From Dehalococcoidia bacterium (GTDB lineage Bacteria; Chloroflexota; Dehalococcoidia; GIF9; UBA5629): DNA of 5,150 nucleotides. The stretch is from assembly GCA_014384515.1 (NCBI GenBank), contig JACNFS010000217.1, forward strand, positions 1-5,150. The letters run 5' to 3'. Made by a program: the position numbers and the translations under genes. Positions 1 through 5,150 of this stretch are shown here, piece by piece. The stretch's first letter is position 1. Each line of letters begins with the position of its first letter. Under the pieces are notes generated by a model. That model did no database searches, was not told where the DNA came from, and saw only the letters and a list, made by a program, of their open reading frames with translations.

Positions 1-144
1 GATTTCTGTCGCGTGGCAGTTCGAAGAAGACATTGGAAAGATACAGAATTAGAGATCGTAGGTAGTGAGGCGAAGCGTTTTATTGAGATTGTTCAGACAT
101 ATGCCGGTCCGCCAGGCTCTGGTCGGAAGCCGAAAAATCAATAA
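1..144 (+). CDS. C-terminal fragment of an unrecognised protein
   Basis: Frame 1 is open from the left edge to a TAA at 142-144 and gives 47 residues; the start lies outside the window. The other two forward frames hit stops within this stretch. The fragment is rich in Arg and Lys (VAVRRRHWKD near its beginning), has a helix-like middle (SEAKRFIEIVQTYAG) and ends in a basic Gly/Pro-rich tail (PPGSGRKPKNQ), the kind of disordered end often seen at true C-termini. I do not recognise a family and assign no function. It is also possible that this is a chance open frame, since 47 codons is short. No terminator hairpin with a T-run follows the stop. Confidence 0.4.
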   Translation, partial: DFCRVAVRRRHWKDTELEIVGSEAKRFIEIVQTYAGPPGSGRKPKNQ

Positions 145-251
145 ACCTACTATAATCTCTGAACCTGTAGTGAACTTCTGCTAATTGGTAATCTTTAGCT
201 TCTGCGTCGTTCTTGTGGTTTGCGGGATTGTTCCATCTCCCTTTCGCTGGA

Positions 252-280
252 TGTACAGTTCCGACAGTCTATCGTATACT
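252..280 (+). promoter_or_regulatory. Candidate sigma-70-type promoter for the cupin gene
   Basis: A -35-like hexamer TGTACA (252-257, four of six consensus positions) is followed after 17 bases by TATACT (275-280, five of six). Transcription would start around 287, leaving a short leader of about 25 bases that contains the ribosome-binding site at 301-305. The spacing and placement are right. Hexamers this good arise by chance fairly often, so this is a prediction from pattern only. Confidence 0.35.
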
Positions 281-300
281 ACCGAAATATAGTCAAATCT

Positions 301-305
301 GGAGG
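301..305 (+). promoter_or_regulatory. Strong Shine-Dalgarno that fixes the cupin GTG start
   Basis: GGAGG sits 7 bases before the GTG at 313. An ATG at 311 overlaps it in another frame but runs straight into TGA, so it cannot be the start. A longer in-frame reading from a TTG at 220 has no comparable site in front and would add about 31 residues unlike the start of a cupin. The GTG is therefore the chosen start. Confidence 0.75.
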
Positions 306-312
306 TTTCGAT

Positions 313-663
313 GTGAAAATATGCAGTCTGGACAAGGTCAAAAAGGTGAGTCCCAACATGAAAGACGCGGAAGGCATCTGGAAACAGGTTCCTATATCGA
401 AAGATGACGGCTCTCCGTCCTTTTGCTTTCGGGTATTTACCTTTGAACCCGGTGGCCACACTCCCTTTCATAGACACCCCAACGAACATCTGAACTACGT
501 AATTGAAGGTAATGGCGTTATGGTCACGGAAAGCGGCGAAGAGCGTCAGATCAGAAAAGGCGATTTTGCTCTAATCCTGCCTGATGAAAAACACCAGTTC
601 AAGAACAAATCCACAAGCGAGCCTATGATCATAATCTGCGCGGTTCCCAAAGAATACGAGTGA
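313..663 (+). CDS. Small single-domain cupin protein with a four-histidine metal site
   Basis: Predicted 116-residue, single-domain cupin (beta-barrel, Cupin_2 type), probably cytoplasmic since no signal peptide or membrane segment is seen. Cupin motif 1 is at about residues 47-66: Gly-Gly, then HRHPNEH, then NYVIEG. Motif 2 is at about 83-98: GDFALILPDEKHQF. The likely metal ligands are His53, His55, His59 and His94. This HxHxxxH arrangement, in place of the more usual HxH plus Glu, is the pattern I recall from the Thermotoga protein TM1459, which binds manganese; the C-terminus ending in PKE followed by two residues also resembles it. Reaction and substrate are unknown. Small cupins of this kind include dioxygenases, isomerases and sugar-binding or sensing proteins. 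The gene is transcribed towards pabC, appears to be alone, and has a plausible promoter at 252-280. The fold assignment is firm; the function is not. Confidence 0.88.
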   Translation: MKICSLDKVKKVSPNMKDAEGIWKQVPISKDDGSPSFCFRVFTFEPGGHTPFHRHPNEHLNYVIEGNGVMVTESGEERQIRKGDFALILPDEKHQFKNKSTSEPMIIICAVPKEYE

Positions 664-803
664 ACATGGACTTGATTATCAGAACCGCTCTCAGGACTCG
701 TGATTGCATTCCAGGCGCACACGGGTTCATCTCTTCGGCCAGTATTGAAGCAAGCTTGCATTACGACGATGGCTGTTTCGGAAACATGTGGCCCTTTGGC
801 CTG

Positions 804-1673
804 TCACTGGGGTTCAGTCTCTTTTTCTACTAGACCCCTGTAAGCTGACATGAGTCGTCGGGTTAGTGGCCCCGGTTTTGCCGAGCCGATGGGCTTATCG
901 CCAAACCGGGTGAGGGGCATTATCTCAAGTACCGAGTTGGTTAAGAAAGCTTCCTCAGCTTCAGCGAGTTCACCTAGCGCTACTTCCCTCTCAACCGCCT
1001 TGATTCTCAAGGATTGAGCCAATTCCAAAACCGCCTCCCTGGTGATGCCAGGTAGGGAGCCGCTTTCTAGAGAAGGCGTAACCAGCCTTTCGTTCCTTAC
1101 CAGGAAAATATTGGTCGTGCTGCCTTCGGCTACAAAGCCTCTCTCGTTGAGAATGAGCGCTTCATCGGCCCCGGCTGCCCTGGCTTCCTGCCTGGCCAAA
1201 ACGTTTTCCAAATAACAGGTAGACTTGAGTCGTGACAATGGCGATTGGCTGTTGCGCCGCAAAGATGACAGGACTGTACTGAGGCCTTTCTCATAGCTTT
1301 CAGGCGCCAAGGGCGCAAGTCTTCGGGCAGCAATAAATACGGTGATACCACTACAGGTATCCGGGTTGGGGGTCATGTCACCTTCGCCAGCCGATACGGT
1401 AAGCCTGAGACGGGCTTCGGAAAGCCTGTTTGCTTCTAGAATGTCATAACAAGCTTTTTGTAGCTCAGAAGAGGCTAGCCTAGAAGCTATACCCAGGGTC
1501 TCAGCCGACTGCTGAAGTCGGGCCAGGTGGCGGTCAAGGCGAAAGACGCAGCCGTTGTAGGCCCGCATCGTCTCGAAAAGACCGTAGCCGTAAAGGAAAC
1601 CGTGGTCGAAGGGCGATAGCTTAGCCTGGGAACGGAGAATTAGGTCACTGTTAAGGTAAACAATCTCTTCCAT
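804..1673 (-). CDS. pabC: 4-amino-4-deoxychorismate lyase, class IV PLP-dependent
   Basis: Predicted to release pyruvate from 4-amino-4-deoxychorismate and give 4-aminobenzoate, the last step of this folate branch. The 289-residue protein has the full class IV aminotransferase/lyase pattern: FDHGFLYGYGLFET (22-35), the pyridoxal-phosphate lysine Lys150 in RLKSTCYLENVLARQEA, DEALILNERGFVAEG with Glu183, STTNIF (185-190), LPGITREAV (207-215) and FLTNS (243-247). Length is normal for the family. Branched-chain and D-amino-acid aminotransferases share this fold, and the motifs around Lys150 look somewhat like a branched-chain transaminase. The lyase call therefore leans on its position directly behind pabB and pabA. 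The ATG is 9 bases after the pabA stop and has no strong Shine-Dalgarno, which suggests translation is helped by ribosomes leaving pabA. The protein begins just before the expected first strand (IVYLNSDLI), supporting this start. Confidence 0.82.
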   Translation of the reverse strand: MEEIVYLNSDLILRSQAKLSPFDHGFLYGYGLFETMRAYNGCVFRLDRHLARLQQSAETLGIASRLASSELQKACYDILEANRLSEARLRLTVSAGEGDMTPNPDTCSGITVFIAARRLAPLAPESYEKGLSTVLSSLRRNSQSPLSRLKSTCYLENVLARQEARAAGADEALILNERGFVAEGSTTNIFLVRNERLVTPSLESGSLPGITREAVLELAQSLRIKAVEREVALGELAEAEEAFLTNSVLEIMPLTRFGDKPIGSAKPGPLTRRLMSAYRGLVEKETEPQ

Positions 1674-1682
1674 TAGCGGACT

Positions 1683-2264
1683 TTAATGCCACACCGGCTT
1701 AGAAAAGCGGAGGAAGTTAGCCAACAGGTCGTACCCTACTTCGGTGAGAATAGATTCAGGATGTATCTGGGTTCCTTCAACTACATAATCTCGATGTCTT
1801 ACACCCATTATCTCCCCTTCATCGGTCTGAGCAGTGACCTGAAGACAAGAGGGGAAACTGTCTGGCTTGATAATTAAGGAATGGTAACGAGCTGCTGGAA
1901 AGGGGTTCGCTATACCTTCATAGATAGCCTTGCCATCATGGTGGATGATAGATGTCTTGCCGTGGACTGGCACTGAGGCTCGCCCAACGACACCACCATA
2001 GGCATGGCCAATGCACTGGTGCCCAAGGCAAACACCCAGGATGGAGATTTTCCCGCCAAAGTGGCGTATTACATCGTTGGAAATGCCAGCCTCCAAAGGG
2101 GTACGCGGCCCTGGAGAGATGACGATGTGGCTGGGAAGAAGTTCTCCGATTTCAGCTAAACTGATCTGGTCGTTGCGATAGACTAGCGGTTCCCAACCTA
2201 GCTCACCCAGGCGTTGAGCCAGGTTATAAGCGAAAGAGTCGTAGTTGTCGATAACCAGTATCAT
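1683..2264 (-). CDS. pabA: Aminodeoxychorismate synthase glutamine amidotransferase subunit
   Basis: Class I glutamine amidotransferase of 193 residues, the usual length. It hydrolyses glutamine and passes ammonia to PabB in the aminodeoxychorismate synthase complex. Visible motifs in order: N-terminal MILVIDNYDSFAYNLAQ, SPGPRTP (50-56), the nucleophile elbow GVCLGHQ with Cys79, PVHGKTS (99-105), RYHSLI (126-131), and the catalytic His168 and Glu170 in IHPES. All three catalytic residues are intact. The elbow-proximal loop has Arg54 where many relatives have Gly or Cys; this position varies in the family and need not matter. TrpG for anthranilate synthase is nearly identical in pattern, and in some bacteria one protein serves both complexes. 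The pabB partner next door with its PIKGT lysine decides the name, but a shared role is possible. The ATG overlaps the pabB stop in ATGA. Confidence 0.88.
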   Translation of the reverse strand: MILVIDNYDSFAYNLAQRLGELGWEPLVYRNDQISLAEIGELLPSHIVISPGPRTPLEAGISNDVIRHFGGKISILGVCLGHQCIGHAYGGVVGRASVPVHGKTSIIHHDGKAIYEGIANPFPAARYHSLIIKPDSFPSCLQVTAQTDEGEIMGVRHRDYVVEGTQIHPESILTEVGYDLLANFLRFSKPVWH

Positions 2265-3703
2265 TTCGCCTCCACCGCCACTCTCGGTGCCAAGCGAAGC
2301 GCCTGAATCAGGGCTTTAGCTTTATCCAAAGTTTCCACGTATTCCGCCTCAGCGTTGGAATCATAAATAATGGCGCCGCCTACTTGAAAATAGGCTTTTC
2401 CATCTTTAATTAGGAAAGTGCGGATAACAATGTTAAGGTCGAGATTATTCCCGAAGCTCAGGTAGCCAATGGCTCCGGTATAAACGCTCCTTCTTGTGGG
2501 CTCAAGTTCATCTATAATCTCCATGGCCCGCACCTTGGGGGCACCGGTAATGGAACCACCGGGGAAAGTAGCCTTGAGCAAGTCGATGCGATTCGTGTTG
2601 GGACGCAGCCTGCCAACAACAGTAGAAGTCAAATGGAAGACAGTGGGAAAGGTCTCAAGGATAGCCAGCTCGGTAACTCTAACCGTGCCATACTGACAGA
2701 CCCTGCCTAAATCATTCCTCTCCAGGTCAACAATCATCACATTCTCAGCGCGGTCTTTGCTGCTCTGAGTCAGCTCTTCAGCCAGCATTGCGTCGTCAAC
2801 TGAGTCTTTGCCCCTTGGCCTGGTACCTTTTATCGGTCGTGTCTCTACCCAGTCACCATCTACGCGAAGGAACCTCTCTGGCGAGGTGCCGACGATGGTT
2901 ACCTCATCGAAGTTGAGGTAGCTGGCAAAAGGGGCCGGGTTAATCTGCCTCAATCGTCGGTACAGTTCGTAGGGAGGAACGGTCAAATCGGTCTCGAAAC
3001 GCTGGGAGATGTTAACCTGAAATACATCGCCGGCAGCGATATATTCTCTGACCCTGTCCACAGCTTTCATATAGCCTTCAGGAGTGAAATTAGACTTGAG
3101 CACAGCTTTAGCTTTCCCTTCAGCGCTCCGGTAATCGGCTTCCGGGATTGATGGGGAAGACGACGACAGCCACCCCTTGATTTGCTCAAGGCGCGCTTTG
3201 GCCCTGTTTAGCCTTCGGGTCTGGCCCAGCTCGGGAAAGCCTGTGGAAACGATATAGGCTTTACCCTCCAGATTATCAAAGGCAAGAATGGTGTCATAGA
3301 AAGCAAAATAGCTCTCCGGCAGTTGCAGGTCATCTATAGCTGTGGATGGCAGGCGCTCCACGAAGTGGCACAGGTCATAGCTCAGGTACCCTACGGCACC
3401 ACCCCAAAAGGGAATAGGTGCTGGGAAAGAGTCCAGCCTGTATGTTTCCAGCAACCTACCCAGGACATCGAAGGGATTGCCCCGTTCGATTTGTTGCTCG
3501 TCTTGCCGCATGAGGGTGACCTGATTGCCCCGGCTTGTCATCACTAGAAACGGGTCGCTGCCGATGAAGGAGTACCTGCCTAGCCTCTGAGGGTCCATGC
3601 CGCTGTCCAGGAAAAAGCTGTAGCGGTAGCCGTGGAGCGGCTCAAAAGCTTCGTGCGCAGCTAGTGGAGTATCAAATTCCTCAATCAGGGGGTAACGGTT
3701 CAT
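2261..3703 (-). CDS. pabB: Aminodeoxychorismate synthase component I
   Basis: Aminates chorismate to 4-amino-4-deoxychorismate using ammonia from PabA, in the cytoplasm. The 480-residue protein has an N-terminal anthranilate-synthase-I-type region (about 1-150; FLDSGMDPQRLGRYSFIG at 31-48, then FWGGAVGYLSYD at 99-110), a variable linker near 155-200, and a chorismate-binding domain from about 205 to 470. That domain shows GDVFQVNISQRF (225-236), TSPERFL (273-279), ETRPIKGTRPRG (287-298), RAENVMIVDLERNDLGRV (318-335), FPGGSITGAPKVRAMEI (380-396) and YTGAIGYLS (408-416). Lys292 in PIKGT is the residue known in E. coli PabB to attack C2 of chorismate; anthranilate synthase TrpE has Ala there. 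That is the best argument against calling it trpE. No fused amidotransferase or lyase domain is present; those are the separate genes downstream. The ATG at 3703 has only a weak upstream ribosome-binding site and lies 47 bases after the preceding gene. Confidence 0.9.
   Translation of the reverse strand: MNRYPLIEEFDTPLAAHEAFEPLHGYRYSFFLDSGMDPQRLGRYSFIGSDPFLVMTSRGNQVTLMRQDEQQIERGNPFDVLGRLLETYRLDSFPAPIPFWGGAVGYLSYDLCHFVERLPSTAIDDLQLPESYFAFYDTILAFDNLEGKAYIVSTGFPELGQTRRLNRAKARLEQIKGWLSSSSPSIPEADYRSAEGKAKAVLKSNFTPEGYMKAVDRVREYIAAGDVFQVNISQRFETDLTVPPYELYRRLRQINPAPFASYLNFDEVTIVGTSPERFLRVDGDWVETRPIKGTRPRGKDSVDDAMLAEELTQSSKDRAENVMIVDLERNDLGRVCQYGTVRVTELAILETFPTVFHLTSTVVGRLRPNTNRIDLLKATFPGGSITGAPKVRAMEIIDELEPTRRSVYTGAIGYLSFGNNLDLNIVIRTFLIKDGKAYFQVGGAIIYDSNAEAEYVETLDKAKALIQALRLAPRVAVEAK
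2269..2273 (-). promoter_or_regulatory. Ribosome-binding site of pabA inside the end of pabB
   Basis: On the minus strand GGAGG lies 4 bases before the pabA ATG, within the last codons of pabB. Together with the 4-base ATGA stop/start overlap at 2261-2264 this is a typical arrangement for translational coupling, expected to keep the two subunits of the synthase at matched levels. Confidence 0.6.
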
Positions 3704-3750
3704 TGCTCAGTTTACCGCCGGTGCCAGTCTATTGCCCAGCATCCAGAATC

Positions 3751-4410
3751 CTATGCCTGTGCTTTTCGCGCCTCGATCGCCTGTCTTAATCGCTGGAAAA
3801 TATCAGCGCCGAGGGCCTGGATTCTTAGGTTAGTTATGGTATCGAACGGGAGGTCGTCAAAATGGCCACGGTCCTGGATATATTCAATGTGCAGTTTGCC
3901 GTCCAAATTATGAGAGTGGAACATGGCGTCGTTTTTGCCATCGAACTCCACTGGGCTAATTCGGTTTTGTTGGCACATTTTCAGGTCGAAGGCAGGAGTA
4001 GCTTTGACCCATTTCCCTTCGATATACAGCTCAGCATAACCATGGGAGGGGAATAGGTTTGTCCCCATTAGCTCTTTCAGTTTGTCGGGGACAAGATGGT
4101 TGCGAATGGCGGCAAGGTGTAGGCGGGCGGGGATGCCCACAGCTCGGGCCAATGTAGCCAGGAGCACGGCTTTTTGTATGCAGAATCCCTCTCCTACCTC
4201 CAAAATTCTACTTCCCCGGTAGTACTCAGGAAGGTCACTTAGCACATAGATGTTGTACTTGATCTCGTCCCTTACGAAATAGAAAAGGCTTTTAGCTCTG
4301 TCTGCGACCTTTTCCTGACCTGCACTTAAATCTTGGGCTTTTCCTTTTATCGATTCGTTGTCGCAGTCAAATGTAGGTGTAGGTCTCAAATACTTTTCCA
4401 TTGGGTCCAT
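3751..4410 (-). CDS. Transglutaminase-like protein, array copy nearest pabB
   Basis: A 219-residue transglutaminase-like (papain-fold thiol) protein. Proteins of this superfamily are cysteine peptidases, amidases or cross-linking enzymes; the substrate here is unknown. The likely triad is Cys77 (GEGFCIQKAVLLATLARAVG), His124 (HGYAELYIEGKW) and Asp142 (KATPAFDLKMC). GIPARLHLA (92-100) is the conserved stretch after the nucleophile helix. A long conserved segment follows the core (SPVEFDGKND at 152-161, FHSHNLDGKLHIEY at 164-177), then a charged C-terminal helix. There is no signal peptide or membrane segment, so it is probably cytoplasmic. The frame stays open upstream to 4620, but that extension is only the next gene read in the wrong frame. 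The ATG at 4410 matches the start of the sister copy (MDxMEKYLRPTP), lies 4 bases after that copy's stop, and has a GAGGGA at 4418-4423. Its last 25 or so residues differ strongly from the sister copy. Confidence 0.85.
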   Translation of the reverse strand: MDPMEKYLRPTPTFDCDNESIKGKAQDLSAGQEKVADRAKSLFYFVRDEIKYNIYVLSDLPEYYRGSRILEVGEGFCIQKAVLLATLARAVGIPARLHLAAIRNHLVPDKLKELMGTNLFPSHGYAELYIEGKWVKATPAFDLKMCQQNRISPVEFDGKNDAMFHSHNLDGKLHIEYIQDRGHFDDLPFDTITNLRIQALGADIFQRLRQAIEARKAQA

Positions 4411-4414
4411 AATG

Positions 4415-5086
4415 CTATCCCTCGAGCACTTTCTGCCGTGCCTTTTCTGAATTAATGAAGTGGTAGAACTGCTCACTAGACTCCATCTTATAGACCTTAG
4501 CCCAAGCAGCAAGTATCTCATCCATCGGCACATCCTCATAATAGCCATGGTCTTTGACGTATTCAATATGCAATTTACCGTCCAAATTGTGAGAGTGGAA
4601 TATGGCATCGTTTTTGCCATCGAACTCCACTGGGCTAATTCGGTTTTCTTGGCACATTTTCAGGTCGAAGGCGGGAGTTGCTTTGACCCACTTTCCTTCA
4701 ATGTATAACCCGCAATAACCGTGGTAGCTGAACAGGTTTGTCCCCATCAGCTCTTTTAATTTGTCGGGCATAATATGGTTCCGAATGTCAGCAAGGTGCA
4801 GACGGGCTGGGATGCCCGCAGCTCGGGCCAGGGCAACAAGGAGAGATGCCTTCTCAACACAGAATCCCTTTCCCGTTTCCAGAGTCTTACTTGCCCGGTA
4901 ATCTTCGAGAAGATGAACTGGTAGCGGGTTATACTTAATCTGATCCCTTACGAAATAGAAAAGGCTTTTAGCTTTGTCTATAACCTTCTCCTGACCTTCA
5001 GTTGAATCTTGGGATTTCTCTCTTATCGACCTGTTGTCGCAGTCAATTCTAGGTGTAGGTCTCAAATACTTTTCCATTCGGTCCAT
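4415..5086 (-). CDS. Transglutaminase-like protein, middle array copy
   Basis: A 223-residue paralogue of the gene immediately downstream, roughly three quarters identical by eye over the first 178 or so residues. The likely catalytic residues are Cys76 (GKGFCVEKASLLVALARAAG), His122 (YHGYCGLYIEGKW) and Asp141 (TPAFDLKMC). It has HGYCGLY where the sister has HGYAELY, so it gains a Cys (125) and loses an acidic residue (126) right after the catalytic His. The region at about 54-65 (PLPVHLLEDYRA) is unlike the sister and one residue shorter. The C-terminus (EQFYHFINSEKARQKVLEG) resembles the tail of the partial copy upstream instead. The frame could start at a TTG at 5131, giving 15 extra basic residues, but those come from the preceding gene read out of frame. 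The ATG at 5086 matches the sister start and lies 4 bases after the previous stop. No clear Shine-Dalgarno is seen. Probably cytoplasmic, substrate unknown. Confidence 0.85.
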   Translation of the reverse strand: MDRMEKYLRPTPRIDCDNRSIREKSQDSTEGQEKVIDKAKSLFYFVRDQIKYNPLPVHLLEDYRASKTLETGKGFCVEKASLLVALARAAGIPARLHLADIRNHIMPDKLKELMGTNLFSYHGYCGLYIEGKWVKATPAFDLKMCQENRISPVEFDGKNDAIFHSHNLDGKLHIEYVKDHGYYEDVPMDEILAAWAKVYKMESSEQFYHFINSEKARQKVLEG

Positions 5087-5090
5087 AATA

Positions 5091-5150
5091 CTATGCCCGC
5101 TGCGCTTTCTGTTTGGCTTTTTCCGTCTCAATGAGGTGGTTGAACTGCGC
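5091..5150 (-). CDS. C-terminal tail of a third transglutaminase-like copy
   Basis: On the minus strand the right edge is open for 19 codons ending in TAG at 5093-5091. The peptide QFNHLIETEKAKQKAQRA aligns without gaps to the last 18 residues of the next gene (QFYHFINSEKARQKVLEG), with about half the positions identical and several conservative. The stop is followed by TATT and then the ATG of the next copy, matching the TAG-CATT-ATG junction between the two complete copies. Shared tail and shared junction together make a third tandem copy the simplest reading. Its catalytic part lies beyond the window, so nothing can be said about whether it is intact. Confidence 0.72.
   Translation of the reverse strand, partial: AQFNHLIETEKAKQKAQRA

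Larger units (their letters stand above)
3751..5150 (-). repeat. Head-to-tail tandem gene array with a period of about 676-679 bases
   Basis: Two complete units and the end of a third lie in direct orientation. Equivalent positions are 676 bases apart near the gene starts (for example 4268 and 4944) and 679 apart in the 3' half (3901 and 4580); the 3-base shift is the one-codon length difference near residue 54-66. DNA identity is patchy. The blocks 4268-4297 and 4944-4973 match exactly over 30 bases. The block 3929-3968 matches 4608-4647 exactly over 40 bases, within about 93 bases that differ at only around five sites. Other segments, including residues 54-66 and the 3' ends, barely align. 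Sequence directly shows the duplication; unequal crossing-over as its origin is inference. Confidence 0.85.

Noticed and set aside
151..156. Perfect TATAAT just after the first stop codon
   Set aside because: No acceptable -35 element lies 16-18 bases upstream and there is no TG extension. It is about 150 bases from the cupin start, and the 252-280 pair fits better.
181..489. Minus-strand open frame of about 100 codons across the cupin gene
   Set aside because: It overlaps the well-supported cupin motifs on the other strand and shows no recognisable domain; an antisense shadow.
750..759. Perfect palindrome GCAAGCTTGC between the converging genes
   Set aside because: It has no loop and no T-run on either side, so it does not look like a terminator. 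A 10-base palindrome can occur by chance and there is no second copy in the window.
790..801. Small inverted repeat GGCC-CTTT-GGCC near the pabC stop
   Set aside because: A 4-base stem with no following T-run is too weak to call a terminator in either direction. The 140-base gap 664-803 otherwise shows nothing clear.
666..833. Short plus-strand open frame of 55 codons starting 2 bases after the cupin stop
   Set aside because: No ribosome-binding site precedes it, its sequence resembles no family I know, and its end runs over the 3' end of pabC on the other strand. Probably chance.
2261..3703. Naming this gene trpE
   Set aside because: The PIKGT lysine and the adjacent class IV lyase gene favour pabB. 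No other tryptophan genes are seen in the window.
4411..4620. N-terminal extension of the downstream transglutaminase-like gene
   Set aside because: This stretch is the 3' end of the middle copy in another frame. The extra residues (MAKTMPYSTL onwards) have no family likeness, and the sister copy begins at the MDxMEKYL methionine.

Overview
The window looks like a stretch of bacterial chromosome with mid-range base composition and no visible mobile-element genes. It could come from Chloroflexota (Dehalococcoidia-like) or another environmental lineage. That guess rests only on a general impression of the protein sequences and gene order, and it is weak.

Layout. On the plus strand, positions 1-144 hold the last 47 codons of an unrecognised gene. 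After a 168-base gap with a plausible promoter comes a small cupin gene (313-663, GTG start behind a strong ribosome-binding site). Everything from 804 to the right edge lies on the minus strand. Read 5' to 3' on that strand, the order is: the tail of one transglutaminase-like gene (5150-5091), a complete second copy (5086-4415), a complete third copy (4410-3751), a 47-base gap, then pabB (3703-2261), pabA (2264-1683) and pabC (1673-804). pabC and the cupin gene converge across a 140-base gap.

The pab genes form a complete set for turning chorismate into 4-aminobenzoate, the folate precursor. PabA releases ammonia from glutamine, PabB uses it to aminate chorismate to 4-amino-4-deoxychorismate, and PabC removes pyruvate. 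PabB carries lysine in its PIKGT motif where anthranilate synthases have alanine, which favours a folate rather than a tryptophan role. pabB and pabA overlap by 4 bases, and pabA and pabC are 9 bases apart, so they very likely form one operon.

The least ordinary part is the right-hand side: a head-to-tail array of at least three paralogous transglutaminase-like genes of about 220 codons. They are separated by identical-length 4-base junctions, show patchy near-identity at the DNA level, and have divergent C-terminal tails. All are in the same direction as the pab genes and could be co-transcribed with them. The catalytic Cys, His and Asp appear intact in both complete copies. Their substrate cannot be read from the sequence.
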